NCBI GenBank assembly: GCA_029204225.1
Contig: CM055100.1
Location: 27,546,649 to 27,606,648 of the forward strand
Origin: Diphasiastrum complanatum
Lineage: Eukaryota; Streptophyta; Lycopodiopsida; Lycopodiales; Lycopodiaceae
Reading direction: 5' to 3'
DNA: 60,000 nt
The notes under the pieces are model-generated. The model searched no databases. It saw nothing but the letters and a program-made list of their open reading frames with translations, and was not told the DNA's origin. Shown here one piece after another: positions 45,614 to 56,795 of this stretch. The first letter of the stretch is position 1. The number at the start of each line of letters is the position of its first letter. Position numbers and translations under genes: made by a program.

Positions 45614-46275
45614 CCATGTTAGGAGTGATAGTTAAAGTTGGTTAAGAAGTAAGAAAAATAGTGGAATGGAAAAAAAGTGATGGAAACGAGAAAAACAGTG
45701 GAAAACGAGAATTGGATAGTAGTAACAACAGTTCAGAGCATAGATCTGGGTTCAAAACATGCAGATGATGGCTTGTATGAAGTTTGGTTGCAATCGGAGA
45801 ACTTGAAAAATCTGGTCAAAATTTGAATAGAGCTTCACTAGGAAAGGTGACAAATGGCTCAAATTCAGCCCTTATATAGTGGAATTTAGAGTACGTATTA
45901 GGTGAAATCCACTTTCTCTTGCTCAATTCCACCCAAATTTTGGCAGGGACCTTCTTCACAAAAATCTAGGAACTCAAAGAAGTCTACGAGAGTTTAGAAG
46001 GTGATTTTGCCCTTATTTTGCCATGGTTACTAAGATTGAGATCTCTGATCTACAAATTGGGGGCCTTATTGGTGTAATCTAGTTATCTGCTTTCTCCTTG
46101 ATCCTATCTGGATTTGGATCTCTCTTGGATCTTGTTGGATCTTCTCTGATCTCGCTAGATCTAGCTGAATCTTGATGGATCTACCTTGATCTAGCTTGAT
46201 CTTCCTGGATCTAGTTGTGATGGCTGAACATATAAACTTTTCGTAACATGCCACGACCAACCTGGATCTATCTCA
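45614..46275 (-). other. Spacer between integrase and accessory ORF, with GATC-rich patch
   Basis: No coding signal. At 46090-46215 ten GATC tetramers fall within about 120 bp as degenerate CTTGATCTNNNTGGATCT units. Confidence 0.6.
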
Positions 46276-47775
46276 CTATGGTGGCCAGTACTTGTGCAAC
46301 CGGCTATTGTTGATGGGTGTGTCGAAAGGTGTCCCATCTAGCTTCTCCAGATTCACGGCTCCATGATTAAGAATTTCTTTGATCCAATAAGGACCTTCGC
46401 CTGTGAATTTTGATTTCCCCTTGATCGCCTTGGTTTTATACATCAGGACTAGATCTCCGATAAGAAGATCTTTTTTTTGTAACCTACGATCGTGCCATGC
46501 CTTGTGTCTTTCCTTTTCAGCTACCAGTGCATGCACAACTAGAAAGCGTGTTTCACAGAGCTTATGCAGAGCTTCATGGCATAATCGTAGAGATCTGGAT
46601 TTATCAAGGTGTTGCATTGTGGCAATCCTTAATGAAGGGACTAAAAACTCTACTGGCATTACAACATCCTGACCATATACCAATTGGAATGAATTTGATC
46701 AGTGCTTCCCTTATATACTGTCCTGAATGCCAATAGAGCAGCATGCAACTTGTATTCCCAATCCGATTTGCTAGCTTCAACTATTTTTGTGAGCACTCTA
46801 CACAGGATCTTATTGGATGATTTTGCTTGCCTATTATCGCAAGGACAATAAGGCGTACTGATTCTATGGATCATTAAAAATTCCTCCAACAGGACCTTTA
46901 TGGTCTCATTGATGAAATGACTCCCGCGATCACTGACTATCTCCACCGGGCACCCAAAGTGCACAATGATATTTTCATAGAGAAACTTGGCAGTGGTCCT
47001 AGCATCAACTACTCTTACTGCCTTGGCTTCGACCCACTTGGTGAGGTAGTCAGTGGCCACGATTATGTATCGAGTTTGGGTACTTCTTGCTGCAGGGTGA
47101 ATTGGACCAATGTAATTCAATCCCCACTTTTCGAATGGTGCTTGGGCTAAGACCGGGTGCAGAAAGTCATAATTCAATCTCATTGGTCTCCTTGCCCTTT
47201 GGCATATATCGCACTTCCTCAGGTATTCCTTCGTATTCCTATGAATCATTGGCCACCAACATCCTAATTGCAGGATCTTGCGAACTGTAATGTCGGATGC
47301 AAAATGGCCTCCACCCATGCCTTCATGTGAAAGCGAAATGATTTGGGGGGCCTCATGAGGAAGAATACATCGCCGAAGAATCCCATCTGGTCCTCTTTGG
47401 TACAATTGGCCGGCAATCAACTGATAAGGTCTAGCTTTCAAGATCAATTTCCGCTGATCTGCCTTTGGTAGTGATTTGTCAAGTGGGCCCCTCATTAGAT
47501 ATTCAACTATGTCGACAGCCCATTCCGGTACTGTGTCTACGTAAAATAAGACAGCATCAGGTAGCTCATCGTCGGGTTGGGTTGCCACCTCCTTCCCTTT
47601 GATACGCGACACATGATATACCATGTAGTATTGTTTTCCCTTGCAAACTACTATCCAAAAATCAAACTCTAATAACAGAAGTAGCCATCGAGTGATTCTC
47701 CTTGTATTGCAAGTTTTGTTAACGAGATAGAGCAAGGGCTGATGGCCTGTATAAAAGGAAAAATGAGTGGCCATC
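46276..47775 (-). pseudogene. Gypsy RNase H end and integrase
   Basis: From 47774: THFSFYTGHQPLLYLVNK (RNase H end), a linker, the zinc-binding part (HFASDITVRKILQLGCWWP ... CDICQRA), integrase core residues in NYIGPI, VATDYLTKWVEA and VSDRGSHF (with the usual glutamate region at DNRQAKSSNKIL, where GQAE/GLAE is expected), then DLVLMYKTKAIKGK and the GPYWIKEIL C-terminal domain. A frameshift falls near 46680. The core glutamate appears replaced, so the enzyme would be inactive. Confidence 0.85.
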
Positions 47776-47783
47776 AGGTAATG

Positions 47784-48020
47784 TCAAAACTTCTTAACTG
47801 CATATATCATTGCCAGTGCTTCCCGCTCTGTGGTTGAATGATTCATTTCTGTATCACTAAGTTGTCGGCTTGCAAATCGGACTAGAAAATTCTTTTTGTG
47901 TGCTCCTGGCTGGGCTAAGAATGCTCCAACTACATACTTCGATGCGTCTGTATGCACATGAAACTCAATGGACCAATTGGGTGGCCGTAAGGTTGGTGCT
48001 AAAACCAATGTATCCTTAAG
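47784..48020 (-). pseudogene. Gypsy RNase H (N-terminal part)
   Basis: HVHTDASKYVVGAFLAQ and TTEREALAMIYAVKKF match the Gypsy RNase H with its Asp and Glu. Stops bracket it: TAA before it and TGA after it, where Gln and Arg are expected, each explained by one C-to-T change. Confidence 0.85.
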
Positions 48021-48023
48021 TTT

Positions 48024-49039
48024 TTAGAAAGCCTTTAGGGCTTCCTCATTCCAATGTGGATCCGTTGTGAGTTTGTAGTTTGGCCAAGCTAACTCCGCAA
48101 AATCTAGAATGAAAATCTTGTAATAGTTAGCATGACCCATAAAGATATAGACCTCGCGGATTGTTCTTGGTGGTGGTAGATAAACAATGATCCTGATTTT
48201 TGATAGGTCTGTGGCGATCCCGTGTCTAGATATTATATGGCCGAGAATCAAGCCATGTGTAACCCAAAATTGACATTTTTCTAGATTCAAGGAAATCTGG
48301 AATTCGCGACATTTTTGTAGCACCTTTTCTAGATTGGATAAGTGTTCGGATTCTGGTCCATGCACGCACAGATCATCCAAGAAAATTTCCAGAAATTTTT
48401 GCAAATACTCTTTGAATGCTGCCTGCATGACTCGCTAGAAGGTGCTTGGGGCATTACAAAGTCCGAATGGCATCACCTTATAAGCATAGGTTCTCCATTC
48501 CGTGGAAAATGCTATCTTATGCTGGTCTTGGGGTGCTATCTTCACTTTGTTGTAACTGTTGAAGTCATCTAGGAAACTGTAGGCGTCAGCTCCAGTTACT
48601 CGATCAAGGACACTTTCCGTAAAGGGTAAAGAAAAATGATCCTTTTTGGTAACTGCATTTAGCACTTCAAATTCACACAGATTCGCATTTTGCCATTATT
48701 CTTGGGTACTATAACTATCGGTGATACCCATTTAGTGTGCTTGATTTCGTAAATGAAATCTGCATCTAACAGCTTCTGCAATTCCTGCTTGATCAGCTCC
48801 GTGTAGTTCAAGTCACAGCGATAGTAATGACTCACCTTGGGGACTGCTCCAGCTCCATCCACCAAGGGTATGGTGTGTTGGACTACTGTTGGTGGAATGC
48901 CCTTCAGATCACTGTAATTCCAGACAAAACAATCCTTGTACTCCACCAACAATGACCGTAGTCTTTTGAGTTGTGTGGGCATTAACTGCTCTCCCACGTA
49001 TACGATCTTTTCTTCTTCACTTGGCTCAACAAGGTTCAT
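48024..49039 (-). pseudogene. Gypsy reverse transcriptase
   Basis: Pieces in order: LKGIPPTVVQHTIPLVDGAG, WVSPIVIVPKNNGKMRICVN, HFSLPFTESVLDRVTGADAY, YSFLDDFNSYNKVKIA, VMPFGLCNAPSTF, a TAG stop at 48436 where Gln is usual, MQAAFKEYLQKFLEIFLDDL (FLDD for the usual YLDD/YIDD), GLILGHIISRHGIATDLSKI and FMGHANYYKIF. A frame break falls near 48660. The fold is recognisable but disrupted. Confidence 0.88.
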
Positions 49040-49183
49040 GGGTTGCGTTCACGCAAGTCCTTCGAAGACTTGTTCTGTTGGTGCCTGACTTTGATCAGGT
49101 TCTCGTTGGGCTTGCGGCATCATAATTACCACATCGTCCAAGGTATCATTCTTGAAAGTCTCAAGCATCTCGTGAATTGGTAC

Positions 49184-50106
49184 TCATCGAGATTCCTCCT
49201 TCAACATATTGATCTTAGCCCGACTGGTCATCTTTTGATTTTTTGTCATCTGAGAAGAGGTGGACGCTATATCAAAGTTCATCTTAATTGACTTTAAGGA
49301 ATCCAACACCTTCTTTTTGCCGCTTTTTGTCATCTCGATGGATTTGTCCTTGTTGTCTTTCTTTGGAACTGGTGTGACATTCACCTCGTGGTTACGAATA
49401 TCAACATCCACTGTAGCTATAGATTCTTTGGATAGATCACTCCATCGGATCACCTAGTTGTAGCATTGCCTCAACTGATTCTTCTTGTTTGTAGGTGCCC
49501 TTGGTGGATCTATCCTTGAGACTTTTGCCATAGCAGATTTTTGTGGTGGTTGAGCTGGTACTTTCTCAATTCCGTAATGATCTGGGTCCATGTGCTGTAG
49601 GACCTGCTCATCAGTCAGTTCAATCTCCTTCTTATAAGTCAGAGCATGTTGCCAAGGGACTAAATCATCATCCATTGGGTTCTCAATAGATTCCGCTGAC
49701 AGCCACGCTACGTTTATCATATTCACTCCAAATGTAATTGGTGTATCCATGGTGTAACACTTGGGTGAAGATGTGCTGGGTTCAGGATCTAATTCATATT
49801 GGCATGCTTGGCATTCAATCTTTGCTATTGCATCTGTCCATCTCATGACATCTATCTCTGAATCGTAGTGACTACCCTTGGCTTGCCTTGGGCGATCTAT
49901 CGTGTGATCTGTCGTGGATGATTCGTCATCAGCCTTGGGTGCAAGTGGTTTCACCGCCCATGTAGTAGGATCGACCTTTACAGCCTGCTCTCTATTCTCA
50001 AAGGTGAGATTCCTCGTAACCCAACTGTGTACTATTTGCGTAGTCCTCAACCATGGTCTTACCAGTAAAACACGGTGTGTAGATGGAGATTTAGGTATAT
50101 CCATTA
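49184..50106 (-). pseudogene. Gypsy segment between protease and RT
   Basis: It begins with VVMDIPKSPSTHRVLLVRPW, the end of the retropepsin-like fold, separated by a one-base frameshift from the preceding protease frame. The rest (to about 49184) is a variable linker with Lys-rich stretches. Confidence 0.65.
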
Positions 50107-50610
50107 CTACAAAGTGAGAACAAACTGCATGCCTATTTTTACAGGGATATCAACAACCACACCCTTCAGTTTTACACAGGATTGATCCTCTAGCTTGATG
50201 GCGAATCTTGTTGGCTTCAATCCCTGTAGACCCCACTTTTGGTACAAAGTAGTGGATATCAAATTAACACCTGATCCTCCATCTACTATTGCTACCTTGT
50301 CCTCGAATCTCTTGTGTTTCATTGGCAGGGTGATGTTGTGTTCCTCACTCTCCCATGCTGCTCCAATGTGGAGGACGTTACTAGTCTCTTTGTAGCCCGT
50401 ATAGTATATAGGCTCTAGCTTCGCGTCCGATTTGGCCCATTCAGCCAAAAGGCTTTTAGCCTGTGGTGCAATCCACAGTAATTCCCCGAGGAGTAAACTA
50501 ACAAGGCTCGACAGTAGGCTTGTGAGCCTTTCAGTGCACGGTTCCTTGGGCTCCACCATGTGGAAAGGTGATTCATGATGATACAACCGATCGTTTTGAT
50601 CAGTGCGCAA
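50107..50610 (-). pseudogene. Gypsy aspartic protease
   Basis: VAIVDGGSGVNLISTTLYQK contains the DGGS active-site region (usually D-S/T-G), followed by LKPTRFAIKLEDQS and VVVDIPVKIGMQF. It lies between gag and RT as expected. A frameshift at the end separates it from the RPWL part. Confidence 0.7.
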
Positions 50611-52280
50611 TGGTGAGCCCGTTTGTGGTTCCCGTTCGCATCAGCATGAGGTTCCATAGGGTTGTCCTTTTCTTGCTCTTTTTCTTTCGCTTGTGCTCTT
50701 TGTATCCAGTGCCGTATCTTCTGGTACTGTCTCCTATCTTCCCTTGCATTTGGATATGGCATTGAAGTTGAGGGTTGGTCATCAGTGACCGATGGTGGTG
50801 GTGAGGGAGCCACTTCCTTCCTCTTTTGTGCTAGTGTAACAGCTAACACAAGGGCATGGAAAGGTTGCCTTTCTGGTGGCATCCCCATTGGAACTGTTAC
50901 TCGTTGTATTGCAATGAAATTCAATGGTGCGCTAGTCCCAGGTCTCAATGGACAATTCTTGAAGTAGTGTCCATAACCGCATTCTCGGTAGAAGGATGTA
51001 CATTGTCCCATGTAAGGACATTCAACAATTCTGTGTCCTTCGCCACATTCGTAGCAGCTGTAATTTCTTCTGCCTTGATGCTGAGTTTGAGCTGCATAGG
51101 TCGCAATATATTCATTTATGGCAGGATCCATATATGGTTCATTCGGCCCAAACCATCGCTGCTACTCAAGTTGAGGTGGTACTGGTATCTCTGATTCTGT
51201 TGTTATCAAGTTTGCCTAGGCCACTTGTTGATTGGCTAGCCCTGGTAGTGCAGGTAAGGCCATACGCTATTGCTAATTCGGTGCGCCGTACCTCGGTGCT
51301 GCATCCCTTGATGATATGGATAAGAAGTCTGATAAAGAATCCTTTTCTATTGGACAATACGGGGGCTAAATGGGCAAAATGTCGTATCGTGCGATGTTGC
51401 GTTGCACAAATGGCAAAATCTATGGGTCAATCTCAGATTTTGCTTTAGGACCGCGCACTCGTTTGCTGTATGGTTTTGTGTGCATACTGAATACCATACA
51501 TTTTTGCGTCGAGGATATTGTAGCTGGTTTTGTTCTGGTAGATTTGGTGTTGCTGCTACAGCTCCTTGTAAGGCTTTTAGTTTCTGATCAAACAATGTCG
51601 TAAGTTGCTCCATCTGCTGTTTGTGTAATTTTGTCATTTGTTCCAACAACAATTCTATGGATAGAGTGAATGTGTTTGATGATGATGATGCTATCAAAGG
51701 AGTAGGAGTGTGGGTGGATGGATATTCATTGTCAGATCCCTCATCTTCTTCCTTAATGGCATCTTCCATAGCTTCTTGCAGAGTAGCATACTGCTCCTGT
51801 CATTTCAGTTCTCTCCTGATGCTACGTGGTACTCCTGCTAGGAACCACATGATACTTTAACTGCTTCCCAGATGGATTTTTCTTCTTCTAATAAATTGAA
51901 AAATCAATCTTGAGCCACCACTACTAGTGACATGGGGAACAACATCAACTTCTCTGCAGGTGTCTGATCACCGTAGATTTCACAAGCTTGCTTGTAGATC
52001 TGGAGGAAGCAGATGGGATTTGATGATCCATCGTATTTTGCTATCTCCATCCGAGGTGCCCTCTGGACTGGTTGCAAGGGAGCAACAGGCCGGGTTTACC
52101 CATTGGATCCATTGGCACTGGTTCCGGTTCTGCCTCTTGTTGTGCAGCTGCTAATCTGGAAAGGTGTGGTGCTTGATTCACTGTCCTTCTTGCTACTGAT
52201 CGTCCAGATCTCAGATCCAAGATAGTTGGAGCTTGCTTGTACAATGGGATGCACTCTGGATCTTAAACATCTGATCAATC
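50611..52280 (-). pseudogene. Gypsy gag
   Basis: Gag start frame near 52244 (ILDLRSGRSVARR), a Gln-rich central part (51769-51347 with QMTKLHKQQMEQLTTL) and a nucleocapsid part from 51131 with two zinc knuckles: CYECGEGHRIVEC and a second C...C-x4-H-x4-C (YRECGYGHYFKNC). Several stops and frame changes interrupt it. Confidence 0.7.
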
Positions 52281-53485
52281 TAATTGGTCGAAAGTGAAAA
52301 TTAGGCCCCTTACGGTGGTTTTCATAGATAGCTTTTTATTCCTTGCACTGATTGACCTGAGATTTTGATAGTCACTGGATCTGGTGTAGATCTTTCCACT
52401 AATCTAGTCTGCGAGGGTTCTCTAGTGCAAGGGTTGGCTGTGCAAGGGTCCTTTAGCTGTTTTGTAGACAAAAAACCTTGATATCTCTCAGATCATTGGG
52501 AAGTAACTCTCGCAAGGATTATAGGAGCTGAATCTTGACTCTAAAAATCTCTATAAGAGTTAACTCTCACAATAAGTGAAACTTTCACTGTTTGCAAGGG
52601 TTCAAGACCACTAATTTGGCTTGATCTTCACCAATAATCAGTACTAACTCTCGCAGGCTTCATCACTAATGGAAATTGACATTCTGGATTCATTGAAATG
52701 GTCTGCGAGAGTTCTCTCTAGAAGGATTTGCTGGATCTTCACTTTTTATAATTTTTTAGCACTTAAACCCAATTTCCTGCTCATTGGAATCAAACTAACT
52801 CTCGCAGACTCTTCTGTGTCCTGGTCTCACTGAGATGGAACTTTAGAATTCTCTGTGAGGGCTGTTGCCCACTAGAACTGAAAATTGTAGTGTCTACGAG
52901 GGTTCTTTGGTATATTTTCGTATTTTTTTCACTGAGAACTCTCGCACAGACACTTAGATAGTAAACTAACTCTCGCAAGCTTCTATGTGTCTTGGTCTCA
53001 CTGAGATGGAACTTAAGAGGGCTCTGCGAGAGTTCTTATGAAGATTTAAATTTTTTTTGATTTTTTACAAGGATTTTTTTGAGTTTCTATGATTTTTCTC
53101 TGATTTTTGCAATTTGCTTGTAATGAACTCTCACAGGCTTCTATGCAGGTCTGGGACAGTACCATGGAGCTGTTGCCAGTCGTGCGAGGGTTAACTCTCA
53201 CTAGTTTGGAAGAAAACAAAATCAGATGGAAAATTTGGCTCTTTTTCCCTCCAAAATGCAGATTGGTGTGTTTTTTTAGGTTTTTTTACTGGTTGGTTTG
53301 GATTTCAAGCTCTTAGAGGCTGTTCAGGGCCTCCTCTACTCTCTCACACGTCCTTTGCTAGCTGTGAACAGTCCAAACACAGAATAATACAGAAAACTAA
53401 CTCTAAACACCCAAAAATCTACCTAAAACTACTCCAAAAAGCAAGAAATAGCTAAAATGCAGCTATACTAGCTAGTGGAAACCTA
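52281..53485 (-). other. Gypsy leader with repeated ACTCTCGCA-type motif in both orientations
   Basis: AACTCTCGCA or close variants occur near 52504, 52562, 52645, 52797, 52937, 52968, 53125 and 53193; the complement (TGCGAGAGTT or TGCGAGGGTT) near 52409, 52703, 52893, 53024 and 53183. A ~70-bp block at 52796-52863 is repeated at 52967-53036. No coding potential. Pairing of the two orientations could fold the leader RNA. Confidence 0.7.
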
Positions 53486-53503
53486 TCCCCGGCAACGGCA
53501 CCA
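53486..53503 (-). other. Primer-binding site, tRNA-Asp type
   Basis: The complement reads TGGTGCCGTTGCCGGGGA, one mismatch from the common plant Gypsy site TGGCGCCGTTGCCGGGGA, complementary to tRNA-Asp. It lies one base from the LTR remnant end. Confidence 0.8.
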
Positions 53504-53504
53504 C

Positions 53505-53541
53505 TGTAGGGTCAAAGATCTCGCGTCATAGTAGCCCTCCC
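53505..53541 (-). repeat. 37-bp remnant of the Gypsy 5' LTR
   Basis: It matches the last 37 bp of the 3' LTR (41611-41647) with a few substitutions, then switches abruptly to Copia RT sequence. Almost 800 bp of LTR are missing. Confidence 0.8.
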
Positions 53542-54785
53542 GCTTGGGCTGCTCCATGTACACTTCTTCCTCAACTTCACCATTCAAGAATGCATTTAAA
53601 ATGTCCATTTGCCATAGATCCCATACATAAAGTGTAGCAAGTGAAATGATGACTCAAATGCCTACCATCTTTGCCATGGGTGCAAAGGTCTCATCATAGT
53701 CAATCCCTTGTTGTTGAGCATATCCTTTTTCCACTAACCTTGCTTTGTACTTGTTGATAGATCCATCTTGGTTTGCCTTCACCTTGAAGATCCATTTGCA
53801 TCCAATAGCTTTCTTGTCCTTAGGTAACTCCACCAATCTCCATGTTCCATTATTCATAAGAGATTGATACTCAAGATCCATTGCTTGGATCCACTCCTCT
53901 TTTTTCGGTTGATCTACACTTGTAGGTTCATCCAAAGAGGTTAGGAAAGCAACATAATTTCCAGAAACTATTTGCTTACCCTTTTGATCATATGTGAGCC
54001 TTGAAGGTACTTGTCTTTCCCTTGATGTTCTCCTTGGCTTTTGACTTATGAAGGTCCATCATCATCACCATCGAAAGTAGGATCCTTTTCATCAGCATCA
54101 AGAATGTTAGATCCATCCACACCTTTATCAATCATGCTTGAAGACACTTTTGGAATGTTCTCCTCATCAAAGATGACATCTCTACCAACAATCACTTAGT
54201 AGAAGGAATGTAAACCTTGTAGGCTTTACTCACCTCACTATATCCAACAAAAATACCTCTTCTTGAAGATGAATCCTCCTTGGTCCTATCATTGACATAG
54301 CAGGTGCATCCAAAGGTTCTTAGAAAGTTGACACTCGACCTCCTCTTGAATAGCATCTCAAAAGGTGTCCTTGCATCCAAAATAGCTCTCGACCACCTAT
54401 TGCACAAGAAATTGGCACGCAACAAAGCTTGATCCCAAAATGGTTTGTCAAGATTAGCACTTAACCTCATGGATTTGGCACTTTCACATAAAGTCCTATT
54501 CTTTCTTTCAGCCACTGCATTTTGTTGTGGGGTCCTTGATGTTGTATACTCCCTCTTGATCCCATGCTCATCACAAAAGGCCTTGAACTTGGTAGATATG
54601 TCACCACCATTGTCACTCCTTAAGCACTTGATCCTTGTGGAAAATTGGTTCTCTTATGTTCTTGAACTTGACAAAGACATCATACACTTCATCCTTGCTC
54701 TTTAGTAGATAGATCCAACAAAATCTACTAAATTCATCAATAAATGCTACATACATCTTAGCTCCACTATTGCTAATTGATGCAA
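53542..54785 (-). pseudogene. Copia relic B (integrase to reverse transcriptase), truncated both ends
   Basis: From 54785 down: NSGAKMYVAFIDEFSRFCWI (integrase core), ERKNRTLCESAKSMRL, RTFGCTCYVNDRTKEDSSSR, VGYSEVSKAYKVYIPSTK, KKEEWIQAMDLEYQSLM, AIGCKWIFKVKANQDGSINK and DYDETFAPMAKM, ending at VYMEQP where the Gypsy LTR remnant begins. Sequence is close to the intact Copia element at 19.2-25.6 kb, so the same family, but it has stops and frameshifts (for example near 53645 and 54190). Confidence 0.88.
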
Positions 54786-55660
54786 TCAATATTTGCAATG
54801 AAAAAAATAAAGGGCAGGATAATGGATTTCAAAGTATCACCTGCCGGTCAATCTATCACGGAAGTTTTAGTTCAACATGCTTATCTTTACAATGAGCTTA
54901 ACATTCATGATTTGAATCCAAATGATAGAAGAAAATGCAATTGTAGGTTTTCAGATTTAATTTCTTTAGAGTTAGAATTGTCTTTAAATTATATTTTTCT
55001 CGTGATATTTTTGTTAGTTTTGCATATTTGTATCCATCAAATATCGTTGAATGGCAAACAATTCAATCGATTGCAGGAATAATCGATGTCATACATTCGG
55101 ATATCGATATTCTACAATATAACGGTCGTTCTCCAAAATCACTTTTAGAGTCAGGAGTTTTCTTTAATAATCACACCTATTTTCTTGATAAAAATGGTTT
55201 AGTTGGTAGATTAGAGCCATATCCTCTACCCAATTTTTCAAGTGAGGGATGGATTTCTCCTGATATAGCAATTTCAGAAAGTTTCGATCTAGACTATGTA
55301 TTGATATTCAGAGTATATTAAAATGTAGCACTAGATCAAAAAATAGTTGGTATCTACCAATTACTATTTTTGTTGATTTTTTTTCCAAATGCAATGTTCA
55401 GAGAACGAAAACAATGTTAATTTGTAAGGACTTGAGTGCTGAAATAATCGCCGAGTTGTTGGATGATGGTTGGGATACGAAACAAAATCAACAAGTTGAG
55501 TGCAGAGTATGTTACTCATCAATGACATTTAGATATCACATCGAAAAACTAATGCTCACTTTGTTGCTATATTATAGAAGATGGATTAAATGCAAAAATG
55601 TTTGGAAGATCAAGATTTTGGTATAAACCCTCAAGAGCAACTTCAAATAATAGTGAAAAG
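54786..55660 (+). pseudogene. Unidentified gene D, copy 2, 5' part
   Basis: The start frame reads KGRIMDFKVSPAGQSITEVL, then YPSNIVEWQTIQSIAGIID, DVIHSDIDILQYNGRSPKSL, GRLEPYPLPNFSSEGWISPD, a frameshift near 55305, then KCSTRSKNSWYLPITIFVDF, RTKTMLICKDLSAEIIAELL and FRYHIEKLMLTLLLYYRRW. Order and residues parallel copy 1 at 38.7-39.5 kb. It includes a 5' segment lost from copy 1 and is interrupted after about 55660 by inserted DNA. No known domain. Confidence 0.55.
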
Positions 55661-56345
55661 AAATGATGTTGACATCTTCAGAGCCTATATAATCTGTTAA
55701 CTAGTTTTTTTTTATTTCTTTCTTCTTCTACCTATCAGCAGAGATTGTGGGCACTTCTTGAGATTACCTTTCTTGTTTTAAGGCCCAAATTAGGTAGAAG
55801 GGACAGGTAATCATTGTAGTATTGTCCTGCCTATCAAAGGACATCCGGATGGGTCACTCTTGAACTGAATGCACATGCATAATCAACCAAAATGCAAGCC
55901 AATGCGTTCAACAAATGATCTATGTTACTGCTCAATTGAACAACGATGGATTCCTACTTCTATTTTGCTTCAAAATGAACTAAAATCAGATCCTACACTA
56001 CTTTACTTACATAAATTCACAAGACAAAAAAAAAAAACTAATTTACAGCATGTTAGAAGTCCAAGAATCAAGAAACCAACCAGCTATTGATTCTTGGACA
56101 TCCCAAGAACATCAAGAACTGGATTGTAAAGAGATATGCAAGAATTACACCACAGATCCAGCCTATTTAGTTTACTTGAATGATGGCTCCTACATTAATC
56201 CACAAGAGAACATGAAATCTAGATCCACAACTAGGAAAGCAAGAAAACTAATCCACTCTAAATCCACAACCACACACAATATGAATGGAAGGGCATGTCA
56301 AGAAAACCATCATGATCAAGGAGCTCAATGGATGCATCTAACTCA
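55661..56345. other. Inserted non-coding DNA beside the LTR element
   Basis: Divides gene D copy 2 together with the LTR element. A T-run near 55710 and an A-run near 56025 are present; no gene is supported. Confidence 0.35.
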
Positions 56346-56795
56346 TGGAGGCTCTTCTCATTTCAGCATGGAGTTGATACAATACACAAAAAGCTCCTCT
56401 TCACAAAGAGAGAGTCTCTTAAATAAGCAAGAGAGCTCCTTAGGTGGCATCCTAGTGGAATTTCCACATTTCACAAATTACAAGTGGAATAATGCTCTCC
56501 ACTAGAGGTCACCATCAAAAGGTGGCTCACTCTACTTTCTTTAAGAGGGGTCTACTTGCATTTATTACATTTGCCTAGAAATACTAGTTCCTACATGGTC
56601 ATTCCATCTTTCGGGATTCACCATGAGGCTTACACAGTTCTTGCTTGTCATTACTACTAGTATTTCTCATCTCTCATACTCGGCTCTCAGTCTTCGTTCG
56701 TCTCATCTTCGCAGAGACCTCCTCGGTCTAAGGTGAGACGTGCTCTTGAGTTGCTTTGTCCGAGTATCTTGGGGATTCGTCGGAATCAGCCAACA
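56346..56795 (-). repeat. 3' LTR of the non-autonomous element
   Basis: About 450 bp, matching 58476-58901 apart from small indels (including a TAAATAAGCAAGAGAG segment present only here) and scattered changes. Confidence 0.75.

Larger units (their letters stand above)
41611..53541 (-). mobile_element. Decayed Ty3/Gypsy LTR retrotransposon with extra 3' ORF
   Basis: Reading 5' to 3' on the minus strand: a 37-bp remnant of the 5' LTR (53541-53505), a tRNA-Asp primer site, a leader, gag with two zinc knuckles, protease, RT, RNase H, integrase, an unusually large accessory ORF and the 3' LTR (42436-41611). Domain order RT-RH-INT is that of Gypsy. No chromodomain follows integrase, so a Tat/Athila-like lineage is more likely than a chromovirus. 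Numerous stops and frameshifts show it is dead. It sits inside Copia relic A on one side and against Copia relic B on the other. Confidence 0.88.

Noticed and set aside
46403-47290. Plus-strand frames over Gypsy integrase
   Set aside because: They are shadows of the minus-strand integrase.
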